DNA of 64,000 nucleotides, from positions 62,968,125-63,032,124 of the forward strand of contig NC_037686.1 of the NCBI RefSeq assembly GCF_003255815.1, in the 5' to 3' direction. The notes under the pieces were generated by a model. The model was not told the DNA's origin. It worked only from the letters and a program-made list of their open reading frames with translations, and did not search any database. Below are positions 24,034 through 35,880 of this stretch, one piece after another. Numbering within the stretch: position 1 is the stretch's first letter; each line of letters begins with the position of its first letter. Both the position numbers and the translations under genes were made by a program. Origin of the DNA: Theropithecus gelada. Its lineage: Eukaryota > Chordata > Mammalia > Primates > Cercopithecidae.

Positions 24034-24374
24034 GGCCGGGCGCGGTGGCTCACGCCTGTAATCCCAGCACTTTGGGAGGCCGAGGCGGGCGGATCACAAG
24101 GTCAGGAGATCGAGACCACGGTGAAACCCCGTCGCTACTAAAAATACAAAAAATTAGCCGGGCGCGGTTGTGGGCGCCTGTAGTCCCAGCTACTCGGGAG
24201 GCTGAGGCAGGAGAATGGCGTGAACCCGGGAGGCGGAGCTTGCAGTGAGCCGAGATCGCGCCACTGCACTCCAGCCTGGGCGACAGAGCGAGACTCCGTC
24301 TCAAAAAAAAATAAAAAAAAAAAATAATAAATAAATAAATAAATAAATAAAATAAATAAAATAAATTAAAAAAA
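24034..24374 (+). mobile_element. AluY with the 12-bp Yd/Yc3-type deletion
   Basis: Near-consensus AluY. The left arm reads gatcgagaccacggtgaaac, lacking 12 bases (the catcctggctaa region) present in standard AluY. The tail turns into (AAAT)n. A 15-bp target duplication aacattgtacagact lies at 24019-24033 and 24375-24389. Antisense to RTTN and 0.4 kb from exon 11. Confidence 0.93.
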
Positions 24375-24787
24375 AACATTGTACAGACTGAGTTTGCCGT
24401 ATACCAAATGCTTGGGACCAGAAGTGTTTGAATTTTTGTGTTCTTTGGATTTTGAAATACTGTATCATATACTTACTGGTTGAGCATCAAGGGACGGCAG
24501 GCCTAATCCAAAAATCCAAAATCTGAAATGCTCTAGTGAACACTTCCTTTGAGCGTCAAAAGTTTCCATTTATTTTTTTGAAAATCAGGGTATTTATAAA
24601 AGTGACCTTCCTTATCAATTAATAAAAATCACTAAAACATTTCACTATTTATGACTTATATAAACAATGCATAATATTCTACATTGAATAGAGTAACATA
24701 AAATGCACTTGTGGTCTGACACAAAATAAAAGCAATCAATAAATAGTAAATAAGTACCATGGGCGTGGGGGCGTTATTTTTACTTAC

Positions 24788-25007
24788 CTCAAGGAGACCT
24801 GACAAGTACTTCACACAGATATCGAGAGGCTCTGTGAGAGGGGAGTGTGAGCTCCACCCCGGAAACGCAGTGAGGTTAGCCATCCCTCGTAAGGTCCGCT
24901 CAAGGGACGGCAGGCCATAGAAATGAGGCGCATCCGTCACTTTCAGACACTGGAGCAGTTTCAGAGCCAGCTGTGTTTGAAAAACGTAAAGAAGTTCCGA
25001 GCATTTC
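24788..25007 (-). CDS. RTTN: RTTN window exon 11 (220 bp)
   Basis: Acceptor tacatag, G completing Arg, 73 codons from KCSELLYVFQTQLALKLLQ to DICVKYLSGLLE, donor gtaagt. It ends on a codon boundary. The motifs APHFYGLPSLERTLRGM and FPGWSSHSPL are distinctive of rotatin. Antisense Alu copies lie about 0.4 kb below and 0.2 kb above it, and inverted L1 elements lie several kilobases below and under 1 kb above. Its length is not a multiple of three, so loss would shift the frame. Confidence 0.96.
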
Positions 25008-25226
25008 CTATGTACGCAGAAGAGGGAAAATCAACCACCAAGGAAGTATAATGGGCTTAATGGGCTATCTTACTGGCTATAAAAGGTTACTTAAACTCAC
25101 AGTAATAGAAAAAAAATGAACTAGACAAAATGGCAGAAAATATTCTCTATCAAAACGAGACTTTTCAAGGAAAGCATAAAATACCAACTAGAGAATGTCA
25201 TACACAATACAAGTAACAATTACACT

Positions 25227-25548
25227 GGGCCGCGGGCAGTAGCTCACGCCTGTAATCCCAGCACCTTGGGAGCCTGAGGTGGGAGGATTGCTCGCGGCCA
25301 GCTTGGGCAACACAACACAGTGAGAACTTATTTCTACAAAAATGAAATAAAATAAAAAAATAAATAAATATAATTAGTCAGGTGTGGTGGTGCACGCCTA
25401 TAGTCCCAGCTACTCAGGAAGCTGAGGCGGGAGGATCTCTTAAGCCCAGGAGCTTGAGGTTACAGTGAACTAAGAATGTGTCACTGCACTCCAGCCTGGG
25501 TGAGATAGTGAGACTACCATCTCTTTTAAAAAAAAAAAAAAAAAAAAA
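25227..25548 (+). mobile_element. AluJ, first of two head-to-tail Alus
   Basis: Diverged dimer starting gggccgcgggcagtagctc, with an AT-rich linker and right arm caggtgtggtggtgcacgcc to gcactccagcctgggtgaga, then an A20 tail that runs straight into the next Alu. 220 bp from exon 11. Confidence 0.9.
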
Positions 25549-25848
25549 GGCCGGGTGCGGTGGCTCACGTCTGTAATCCCAGCACTCTGGAAGACCGAGG
25601 CAGGCGGATCATGAGGTCAGGAGATTAAGACCATCCTGGCTAACAAGGTGAAACCCTGTCTCTACCAAAAATACACACACAAAAATTAGCCGGGCGCCTG
25701 TAATCCCAGCTACTCGGGAGGCTGAGGCAGGAGAATGGCGTGAACCCGGGAGGCGGAGCTTGCAGTGAGTCGAGATCGCGCCACTGCACTCCAGCCTGGG
25801 CGACAGAGCAAGACTCCGTCTCAAAAAAAGAAAAAAAAAAAAAAAAAA
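25549..25848 (+). mobile_element. AluY, second of the pair
   Basis: Starts directly in the A tail of the previous Alu: ggccgggtgcggtggctcac ... ggcggagcttgcagtgagtc ... gagcaagactccgtctc and an A tail. About 13 bases are missing where the right arm begins (attagccgggcgcctgtaat). Confidence 0.92.
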
Positions 25849-28792
25849 GGGTCAGGGGGGATTGCCCGCATGACGGCCGAATAGGAACAGCTCCAGTCTG
25901 CAGCTCCCAGCAAGATGGACACAGAAGGCGGGTGATTCCTGCATTTCCAACTGAGGTACCCTGTTCATCTCATTGGGACTGGTTGGACCGTGGGTGCAGT
26001 CCACAGAGGGCGAGCCAAAGCAGGGTGGGGCGTTGCCTCACCTGGGAAGTGCAAGGGGTCGGGGAATTTTCTCCACCACCCAAGGGAAGCCATGACAGAC
26101 TGAGCCTGAGGAACTCCCGCACAGATACTGTGTTTGTCCCACAGTTTTCACAACCTACAAACCAGGAGATTCCCTGGGTTGCCTACCCCACCAGAGCCCT
26201 GGGTTTCAGACACCAAACTAGTTAAAGGAGTTCTTTTTTTCCATACCCCAGTGGCACCTGGAACGGCCGAGAGACAGAAGCGTTCACTCCGCTGGAAAGG
26301 GGTGCTGAAGCCAGGGAGCCAAGTGGTCTGGCTCAGCGGGTCCCACTCCCATCGAGCCCAGCAAACTAAGATTCACGGGCTTGAAATTCTCGTTGCCAGC
26401 ACAGCAGCAGTCTGAGATCCACCTGGGACGCTCAAGCTTGGTGGGGGTAGGGGCGTCCGCCATTGCTGAGGCCTGAGTAGCTGGTTTTGCACTCACAGTG
26501 TAAACTAAGCCACTGGGGAGTTCGAACTGGGCAGAGCCCACTGCAGCTCTGCAAGGCTGCTGTGGCCAGACTGCCAGATTTCCCTTGTCTGGGCAGGGCA
26601 TCTCTGAAAAAATGGCAGCAGCCCCGTACAGGGACTTACAGATTAAAAAAAACCCCATCTGTCTGGGACAGAGCACCTGGAGAAAGGGGTGGCTGTGGGC
26701 GCAACTTCATCAGATTTAAACGTCCCTGCCTGAGGGCTCTGAAGAGAGCAGCAGACCTCCCAGCACACCAATCGAGCTCTGCTAACGTCAGACTGCCTCC
26801 TCAAGTGGATCCCTGACCCCCGTGTATCCTGACTGGGAGACACTTCCCAGTAGCGGCCAACAGACACCTCATACAGGAGAGCTCTGGCTGGCATCTGGCA
26901 GGTGCCCCTCTGGAACAAAGTTTCCAGAGGAAAGATCAGGCAGCAATCTTTGCTGTTCTGCAGCCTCCGCTGGTGATACCCAGGCAAACAGGGTCGGGAA
27001 TGGACCTCTAGCAAACTTCAGCAGACCGGCAGCAGAGGGGCCTGACTGTCAGAAGGAAAAGTAACAAACAGAAAGAAACAGCACGTCCACTCAAAGCCCC
27101 ATCCGAAGGTCACCAATAAAGGATATCAGTGATTGAAAATCAAATTAATGAAATAAAACATGAAGACAAGATTAGAGAAAAAAGAATAAAAAGGAATGAA
27201 CAAAGCCTCCAAGAAACATAGGACTATGTGAAAAGACCAAATCTACGTTTGATTGGTGCACCTGAAAGTGACAAGGAGAATGGAACCAAGTTGGAAACAC
27301 TCTTCAGGATATGATCCAGGAGAACTTCCCCAACCTAGCAAGACAGGCCAACATTCCAATTCAGGAAATACAGAAACCACCACAAAGATACTCGAGAAGA
27401 GCAACCCCAAGACACATAATCATCAGAGTTACCAAGTATGAAATGAAGGAAGAAATGTTAAGGGCAGCCAGGGAGAAAGGTCGGGTTACCCACAGAGGTA
27501 AGTCCATCAGACTAACAGTAGATCTCTCTGCAGAAACCTGCAAGTCAGAAGAGAGTCAGGGCCAATATTCAACATTCCTAAAGAAAATATTTTTCAACCC
27601 AGAATTTCATATCCAGCCAAACTAAGCTTCATAAGCGAAGGAGAAATAAAATCCTTTACAGACAAGCAAATGCTGAGGGATTTTGTCACCACCAGGCCTG
27701 CCTTACGAGAGCTCTTGAAGGAAGCACTAAATATGGAAAGGAACAACCGGTACCAGCCACTGCAAAAGCATACCAAATTGTAAAGAACATCGACACTATG
27801 AAGAAACTGCATCAACTAACAGGCAAAACAACCAGCTAGCATCATAATGACAGGATCAAATTCACGCATAACAATATTAACCTTAAATGTAAATGGGCTA
27901 AATGACCCAATTAAAAGACAGACTGGCAAACTGGATAAAGAGTCAAGACCTATCAGTGTGCTACATTCGAGAAATCTATCTCACATGCAAAGACACACAT
28001 AGGCTCTAAATAAAGGGATGGAGGATGATTTACCAAGCAAATGGAAAGCAAAGAAAAAAAGGCAGGAGTTACCGTCCTAATCTCTGATACAAAAGACTTA
28101 AAACCAACAAAGATCAAAAGAGAAAAAGAATGGCATTACATAATGATAACGGGATCAATGCAGCAAGAAGAGCTAACTATCCTAAATATATATGCACCCA
28201 ACACAGGAGTACCCAGATTCATAAAGCAAGTTCTTAGAGACCTACAAAGAGACTTAGACTCCCACACAATAACAGTGGGAGACTTCAACACCCCACTGTC
28301 AATATTAGATCAACGAGACAGAAAATTAACAAGGATATTCAGGATTTGAACTCAGCTCTGGACCCAGCAGACCTAATAGACATCCACAAAACTCTCCACC
28401 CCAAATCAACAGAATATACATTCTTCTCAGCACCTCATCACACTTATTCTAAAATTGACCACATAATTTTAAGTAAAACACTCCTCAGCAAACCCAAAAG
28501 AACGGAAATCATAATAAACAGTCTCTAATACCACAGTGCAATCAAACTAGAACTCAGGATTAAGAAACTCACTCCAAACCACACAACTACATGGAAAATG
28601 AACAACCCGCTCCTAAATGACTACTGAGTAAATAATGAAATGAAGGCAGAAATAGAGATGTTCTTTGAAACCAATGAGAATGAAGACACAATGTACCAGA
28701 ATCTCTGGGACATATTTAAAGCAAAAAACAAGACAAACCAAGGAAAATGTCAGGCCGATATCCCTGATGGACATTGATGCTAAATCCTCAAA
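25849..28792 (+). mobile_element. L1PA-type LINE with its 5' end; ORF2 internally deleted, no own 3' end
   Basis: Begins at the A tail of the AluY with the L1 5' UTR start (gacggccgaataggaacagc). It runs through the 5' UTR, ORF1 and the endonuclease part of ORF2 to about 28722. It then skips about to the RT region (aggccgatatccctgatgga at 28752) for some 40 bases, and passes into an older L1. Frames are broken in ORF1 and ORF2. No A tail of its own is seen. Confidence 0.88.
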
Positions 28793-29590
28793 GATGTTGA
28801 ATAGGCATTTCTCTGAAGAAGATACACAAATAGCCATAAGAATATGAAAAGATGCTCAAAATTATTTTTCACTGGGGAAATGCAAATAAAAACCAAAATG
28901 ATACCAGTCTATACCCATTAGGATGGCTATAACAACAAGTGTTGGTGAGGATATGAAGTAACTGAAACACTCATACATTGCTGGTGGGAATGTAAAATTG
29001 TATAGCTGCTGTGGAAAACAGCTTGGCATTTCCTTAAAAAGTTAAACATAGAGTTAACATTACAGTTACCATATGAACCAGCAATTCCACTCATAGTTAT
29101 ATATTCAAGAGAACTGAAACACATGTCCACACAAAAATTTGTATATGAGTGTTTACAGCAACACTATTCATAATAGCCAAAAGTAGAAACAGCTCAAATG
29201 TCCACCAAGGAATGAATGGATAAACAAAACATGGCATATCTATAAATAGAATATTATTCAGTCATAGAAAGAAGTAGTGATATTTGCTACAGCATGCAAA
29301 GGCCTTGGAAACATGATGCTAAGTGAAGAAGTTATATGCAAAAGGTCACATTATGTGATATATCCAGAATAGGCAAATCCACAGACATAGAAAGAAGACT
29401 AGTGGCTGCCAGGGCCTAGAGGAACGTGTGAATAGGGAGGGGCTTTCTCATGGATACAAGGTTTCTTTTGGGGGTGATGATAACATTCTGGAATTAGGTA
29501 GTAGTGACAGTTGCAAAACATTATGGATATACTAAAAACCATTCAAATGCACATTTTAAAATGGTTAACATAGTGACTTTCACCTTAACT
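28793..29590 (+). mobile_element. Old L1M 3' part
   Basis: Matches the C-terminal ORF2 and 3' UTR pattern of mammalian-wide L1M: acattgctggtgggaatgt, tatgaaccagcaattccac, cattcataatagccaaaag, tggataaacaaaacatggc, gatgataacattctggaatt. More diverged than the L1 just before it. No frame. Confidence 0.8.
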
Positions 29591-29990
29591 TTTTATTTTT
29601 TAAAAATAGAATTCATAAGTAGAGCTACGTATTTGAAAGTCAGTGTAAGGATAATCATAAGGTCACAGGCATAGGTATGACTGCTCAAGTAGATTTGTAG
29701 ATAATTAAGAGAGAACCAGAATTTAAACTCTAGAGAACAAAACGCTGTGTGTGTGCGTATGTGTGAGTGCATGCATGCATGTATGTAGTGAAGGAGACCA
29801 AGCATGTACAATCGGGCTGTAACAGATTAAACTGAAACAAAAACAAACAGAACACTACAACTGATTATTACTTAAGTATTTGAAAGAAGTATTCCTTAAT
29901 TTTAAAGAAGTACAAAGTAAAACTTTGAAAATCAAAGAAAAATTAGGTTCTATATAAATGCACCTAAACCTGCAATGTTACAAATGGTAC
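29591..29990. other. Intron below exon 10 with a TG/CATG simple repeat
   Basis: A tgtgtgtgtgcgtatgtgtg run followed by gcatgcatgcatgtatgta at 29745-29788. Otherwise plain intron. Confidence 0.7.
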
Positions 29991-30145
29991 CTGTCAGTAA
30001 CTTCCATGGAATTGAGCAGCAAGGTATCAAAAAGAGCCATCAGTTCTTTCTGAAGTTGTTGCCTGACAGCAGTCCGGATATCATCTGTTTCTTCTCGTGC
30101 CTGTGACTCTGTCAGAACCAAGAGGTCTAACAGTGGGTTTGCATT
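29991..30145 (-). CDS. RTTN: RTTN window exon 10 (155 bp)
   Basis: Acceptor tttttag, then AAT GCA AAC CCA; 51 codons (NANPLLDLLVLTESQ to NSMEVTD) plus AG of a split Arg codon; donor gtacca, which departs from gtaagt at +4 to +6 and is the weakest donor in the window. Polar middle TESQAREETDDIRTAVRQQ is followed by a hydrophobic helix with LFDTLLLN. Asn, Met and Ser appear where I remember Ser, Ile and Phe in human. Skipping would shift the frame. Confidence 0.92.
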
Positions 30146-31019
30146 CTAAAAAAGGAAATTTGTAAAAAATATATTTACTAATTGAACTACATATTGTTTC
30201 CCATAAAGGTTTCTGTGGCTAACCACGTTCTAGATTAAGAGTTATATTACCTAACTAGTAGGTGTGGGCCTCTACTGCATTAGTAGAGATGTTCTAAATT
30301 CAAAAGATGTTTAATATGTTCTCAACAAAAGAAAAACATATTTATCATGGAAAATAGAAAAAAAGGAGAATGAGAAAAACAAAACCACACATAATCATGC
30401 CACACAGAAATTGCCACTATTATATATGGATATATAACTCTCCTTTTTGTTTCCGAAAATATAAACAGAATTAAAACTATACATTTTTCACAAACCTATA
30501 TCAAGTGAAAAAAATATTACTGTAACCATTTTTTCCTACTTCCTATTAACAATATTTCTGCAAAAACATTAGTTTAATATCTGATTGTTTTTCAACAATA
30601 AGGATTTACCACACTAACTCCTGGATAATCAATGATGCATAAATTTACTAAGCTGCAATACACAGTGTACTCAAGTTGGATTTTATCTTATGTATGAATT
30701 CTGTAATAAAACTACTAAATCAAAATATTATATTAGTTTTAATTTTTTGATATATATTGCCAAACTGTCCCTGTAAAAACTGTACCAATACATACAATTA
30801 CACAGGATGTGAAAAGACCCAGAGAGCCCAAGCCAATGCTATGTGAATTATTACTGCAATAATCTTTGCCAACTTGACAGGCTAGTAAACAAATATTAGT
30901 GCTTTCTAAAATCTTTCCTCTTTTCCCAACTAAAAAAAAAATAGATAAAGGATTATTTCTAATAATATTGACAAAAGAAAATGTTACATTAATCAGAAGC
31001 ATTAATACACAGATGGGAT
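30146..31019. other. Intron above exon 10, no recognised element
   Basis: AT-rich. No exon or clear repeat. Confidence 0.5.
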
Positions 31020-31230
31020 ATTTATTAATCATCTATGATGTCTCAGGCACTGTGCTAAAAAAAAAGATAGTAAGATTTCATTTGACTTTTTGACTAAACT
31101 AGAAGATTTGCATTTTCATTCCTGTTTTACAGATGGGAACACAGATTTATAAAGAGGTTAAATAACTATCTAAGTCATAGACACACAAGGGCAGAGCTAG
31201 AAGCATCTTACTCCAAAGCTAGTTAATATT
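31020..31230 (-). repeat. MIR element, reverse orientation
   Basis: Reverse MIR core: tctcaggcactgtgctaaa, tcctgttttacagatgggaac, aagaggttaaataactatc, gggcagagctagaagc. Ancient and diverged. Confidence 0.82.
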
Positions 31231-33279
31231 CCATCCTCAGCACAGTGTCACATCACTAGTGCACATAACAACATACAAAAAGAGATACAATCAAAATGTA
31301 ACTATTGTTCTTATAAAATCCTTCACCTAAAGAACTCAATTCAAAATTAACTGCATTCTCTTTAGGGAAAAGAAATGAAAATATGTAAAGAAACCTCTAA
31401 ATTTCTTATAGTATATAGAGATACATACAATTATTAGTAATATAACTGAGAGCTTTTGGAAACTATTTAGTAGAGACATTTTGCTCTCATTTTACAGTGT
31501 TTTAACATCTAAATAGTTTTTTTCCCAACTTTTTCTTTTATCTTAAGCAATATATGTCTTTGGATAAATTAAAATTGCGTAAGACATAATTGCAACTTTT
31601 ATGTTTCATATATGAATAAAAGAATCGAGATACACATTTAGTAAACCATAAAAATATATTTTCTACAGTGTTTTGAGCCCTAAAGATCCAAAAGCTGACT
31701 CACACTAACATGCCTTCTGACTCCCAAAACTACTGGCAAAATGAACAAACTGTTTATACCAAGATGCAAACTCCATCTTGTAAAACATATTTTCATTATC
31801 AGGAATTATTAATTTTGATATGCTGATAAAAATTGAGTAGCAGCTACCATTAATACATGAATATACTGATACGGTATGTGTACACCTAAAAATTAAGATT
31901 CTCCCAAAGAATCTCATCCTATTAATAACTTGTTTCCACTTGAAGATTCCTGAGGGTTTTTTCTCTTTTTACCTTTGATTTACATGTTAACACTGAAATT
32001 CAGTGAACCTCAGCAAGTAACAGTTCTAAAATATAGGGTGAATTACCATTTCTCAAGGACAACAGAGTAGAATAAGATGTCTCTAATGATGCCTACAGAT
32101 GTCAAGTGCTTAATCATATCTGAAGTTTTTGTCTTTAGACATTAGTATTCAATCCTAATTTTAAACCAACTACTTGGGCCATTATTTTGTCACTGTTGAC
32201 CTCTAAAAGGCAACAATTGCTATAATGATGGCTCATTTTCTTTATGCACACAGTTACCACTCCTCATATCCAATTTTACATCCATCAACAAGCTATGCCA
32301 AAAGTGTGTGCAAGACCCTCAATAAAGTCTGATTGCACATGAGCCTGTTATGGGAAAGTCAGCCAAGGAAAATATATATGCTATATAGTTCTGTTGAGCT
32401 TCACCAAAAGAAAAAAAAAACCAAGAGCCCCACATTTATGAATTTCCATCAAAAAAATGCATTCCAAAAAGAAAGGTATTCAAATTCAGCACTTCTAGGT
32501 TATTATAAACAAAATATCATATTAAAAACAGATTAGAGGTACAATAAACTCCTAAATTGCCTGAGAATTACAGTATGTTTGTAATAAATGACTGTCTTGA
32601 TAAAACACATCGAAAAAATTTTCAAAAGAGAAAGTTCCTATCTTCCCTCAGGAAGTTAGCTGATTTTTCTTTTCACTTCCTCTTAGCATTCTTCTGACTA
32701 ATCAGGCGTTCATATCTGCCTAATTTTGTTTTTGCAACCACAGCTTTTGTATATCTTTTCACATATGTCCATACATTCAAAGCAATTTACTTGGAAATGT
32801 TATTTTACTGAACTTCTTAAATCATTTCTCACTTATTTCACTCACTTCAAAGGATAAACTTTAAAACGTACTTGATTTTCTATTTCCAGGTTCCCTTTAT
32901 CCTAAACATCGATAGTTATATAACACATATTAATTTATCTCGTAGCATAATATTTAGGGAGTAAACCCACCTGACAGCGGATACTTAAGTTCACTTTTGT
33001 GCATTCTTAAAAGTATTATTATTTATAACACTTGTGGTGATAATATATGAGATAAAGTAGAAGCTTTCCGAAGAAAGGTTTAATACCATACAAAGTCAAA
33101 TAAGTAAACATAACTGGACCAAAAATCCTTTTCAAAAACTGCATTAAAATTATAGTACAATCATCTAGATTCTTGTAGGAATTTTAATTTCATAACTATG
33201 AATAAATTATAAAATATACATCAACACGACATACTACAAAATTAAGAGTAATTTACATGTACGGTGTTACAAGTCTCAA
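31231..33279. other. Intron, no recognised element
   Basis: About 2 kb of AT-rich intron without exon, Alu or clear LINE. The 67-codon frame at 32333-32536 has no recognisable content. It may hold very old repeats that cannot be judged by eye. Confidence 0.45.
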
Positions 33280-34905
33280 CAAATATAACAAGATTGAAAT
33301 AATATCTAATATTGTTTCTGACCATAATGATAAAAAACTAGAAGTCAACAAAAGAAGGAATTCTGGAATATTCACATATACATAGAAATTAAGTAACATG
33401 CTTCTGAACAATCAATGGGTCAAAGAAAAAGCTAAAAGGGAAATTTTAAAACGTCATGAGACAAACAAAAATGGACACAAAACCAACCAAAACTTACGGG
33501 ATGCAGTAAAAGCAGGTCTAAGAAGGACATATGTAACAATAAACATCTATGTCAAAAAGAAAGATATCAAGTAAACAACCTCAAGGAACTAGAAAAAGAA
33601 GAATAAATGAAGCTAAAACTTAGTAAAAAGTAAGAAAACAATGAAGATCAGGGCAGATACAAATGAAATAGAAACTGGAAAAACAATAGAAAAGATCAAC
33701 AGAATCAAGAATTGAGATTTTGAAAAGATGAACAAAATTGACAAATCTTTAGCTAGACTAATAAAAAAAGAAGACAGACAAAATGAGAAGCGAAAGGGAA
33801 GACATTACAATCGATACCAGAGAAATACAAGTCATGAGAGACTGTTATTAACAATTTCATGTCAACAAATTGGACAACCAAATGGAAAAAATCCTAGACA
33901 CATAGAGCTACCAAGATTGAATCATGAAGAAACAGAAAATCTCAACAGATCAATAACAGGGAGATTAAAGCAGGAATACAAAGTTTTTCACCAAAGAAAA
34001 GCCCAACACCTGATTGATGGCTTCACTGCTGAATTCCACCAAACATTTAAAGAAGAATTAATACTAATCTCTGTACTCTTCTAAAAACTCCAAACTCATT
34101 TTATGATGGCAGCATTACACTGATACCAAAGCCAGACAAGAGAACTACAGGAAAAGAAAATTACAGGCTAATATCCCTGATAAACACAGATATAAAAACC
34201 CTTTGCCAAATACTGGCAAACTGAAACCAAGAGCACAATAAAAAGATCATTCACTATAATCAAGTGGAATTCATTCCAGGGATGCAAGGATGGTTCAACA
34301 TACACAAATGTGTAAATGTGATACAACAAATTAACAGAATTAAGAACAAAAACCACACGATTATACCAACAGATGCAGAAAAAGCATCTGACAAAATTCA
34401 ACATCCTTTCATAATAAAAACTCTCAATAAGTAGAAAAGGAATCCCAACACAATAAAGGCCATATGTGAAAAACCCACAGCTAACATCATACTCAATGGC
34501 GAAAAGTTTAAAGCTTTTTCTCTAAGATCAGGAACAAGATAAGGATGTCTACTCTCACCATGTCTATTCAATACAGTAGTAGAAATCCTAGCCAGAGCAA
34601 TTAGTCTATAGAGAAATAAAAGGCATCCACACTAGAAAAAAGGCAAGTTAAGTTGTCCCTCTATGCTGATGATATAATCTTAAATCTAGAAAAACCTAGA
34701 CTCCACCAAAAAACTTTGAACTTAAAAATGAATTCAATAAAGTTGCAGGATACAAAATCAACATATAAAAAATCAGTAGCATTTCTATACACTAACCGCC
34801 CCCCCAAAAAAAAACCTCATTTAAAATAGCTACCAAAAAAAATTAAGATACTTAGGAATAAATTTAATCAAAACATGAAAGATCTCTACACTAATGTCCA
34901 AGTTG
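33280..34905 (+). mobile_element. Old L1 (L1MA/L1PB type), ORF2 endonuclease end to RT, both ends missing
   Basis: The sequence follows ORF2: aatggaaaaaatcctagaca, ttccaccaaacatttaaaga, gggatgcaaggatggttcaac, actctcaccatgtctattc, and ctatgctgatgatataatc, whose bases 34662-34673 encode the YADD catalytic box of L1 reverse transcriptase. Many stops and indels; inactive. Confidence 0.88.
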
Positions 34906-34929
34906 CAGGTACCAGAATGAAATCATGCC

Positions 34930-35045
34930 CCAAGGAGAGGGGAGGGGAGGGGAGAGGAAAAGGGAAGGAAAAAACGAAGGAGAAAGGGAAGGGAGAAGGG
35001 AAGGGAGGAAAAGAAAGAGGACAGGAAAGAAGAAATCAAAGGAGA
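34930..35045 (+). repeat. Purine-only (GGGA/GAAA)n tract
   Basis: More than 100 bases almost free of pyrimidines on the plus strand (ggagaggggaggggagggga and on). On the gene strand it is a polypyrimidine tract. The Gly/Lys/Glu/Arg-rich frames over it are low complexity, not a protein. Confidence 0.9.
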
Positions 35046-35462
35046 CTAACAACCCAATTGTGGAGGAGAACCAGCAAGGACATCAAGATACAATTCACAA
35101 AGAGACCAAATATGAAAAAACCTCCATCTAATTCAAAACAAGTTATCTATTTATAAAACCACAAAACCTCAGCACACACACACCTCTACAATTTGACTCA
35201 GCAATTACAATTCTAGAAATTCACTCTATAAATATACTTGCATATATAAGTAACCTTGAACATAATACATGGTTTCCATTTTTGTTAAATCTTAACAAGT
35301 TACAAAATTAAGGTTTTCTGTGCTTCTTGTAATTAACTACATAGCTTATTACTGAGTATTCAGAGTTCACTATGGGCAAGGCACTATAGTAAACGCTGAG
35401 TATGCAATAATGAACAAAACAGTCCCAATTTTCACCAGTCTACAATAAAGGAAAAGATAATT
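35046..35462. other. Intron, possible old MIR/L2-like sequence
   Basis: 35345-35450 (actatgggcaaggcactata, caataatgaacaaaacagtcc) resembles the common ancient repeat that reads aggcactg...gaacaaaacag. The rest is unassigned. Confidence 0.4.
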
Positions 35463-35880
35463 ACTATGGTTTGAACGTTCCCTCCAAAATTCGTGTTGAA
35501 ATTTAATCCGCAAAGTAATAGTATTGAGAGGTGGGGCCTTTGGAGGTGACTGGATCATGAAGGCCCTACTCTCATGAATAGACTAATCCATTCACGGAGC
35601 AGTGGATTAGTGGGTTATCATGGAAGGGGACCTGGTGACTTTGCAGGAAGAGAAAAACCTGAGATAGCACATTAGCACGCTCAGCCCCCTCACCATATAT
35701 TCCCTGCATCACCTCGGGACTCTTCAGAGAGTCCCCATTAGCAAGAAGGCTCTCACCAGATGTGTCCCCTTAAACCTGGACTTCCTAGACTCCATAACCA
35801 TAAGAAATAAATTCTGTTTTTTACAAATTACCCAGTTTCTGGTATTATGTTAGAAACAACAGAAAATAGCCTAAGGCAAT
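35463..35880 (+). mobile_element. Solo MLT1-type LTR (MaLR)
   Basis: Starts tactatggtttgaacgttcc, continues ttgagaggtggggcctttg, aaggctctcaccagatgtg, ggacttcctagactccat, and ends taccagtttctggtattatg at the equivalent place. No internal region next to it, so a solo LTR. Confidence 0.83.

Noticed and set aside
24300..24372. (AAAT)n array considered as a CRISPR-like or satellite array
   Set aside because: It is the microsatellite-expanded A tail of the AluY, bounded by the target duplication.
25740..26225. 161-codon open frame on the plus strand
   Set aside because: It begins in an AluY and runs through its A tail into the L1 5' UTR. A chance frame over repeats.
26284..27014. Several 90-130-codon frames on both strands
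   Set aside because: They lie in the GC-rich L1 5' UTR, where long chance frames are usual.
33728..34084. 118-codon open frame on the plus strand
   Set aside because: Remnant of ORF2 in the old L1 at 33280-34905; no intact gene.
34875..35156. Gly/Lys/Glu-rich frames of 93 and 68 codons
   Set aside because: Low-complexity translation of the purine-only tract.
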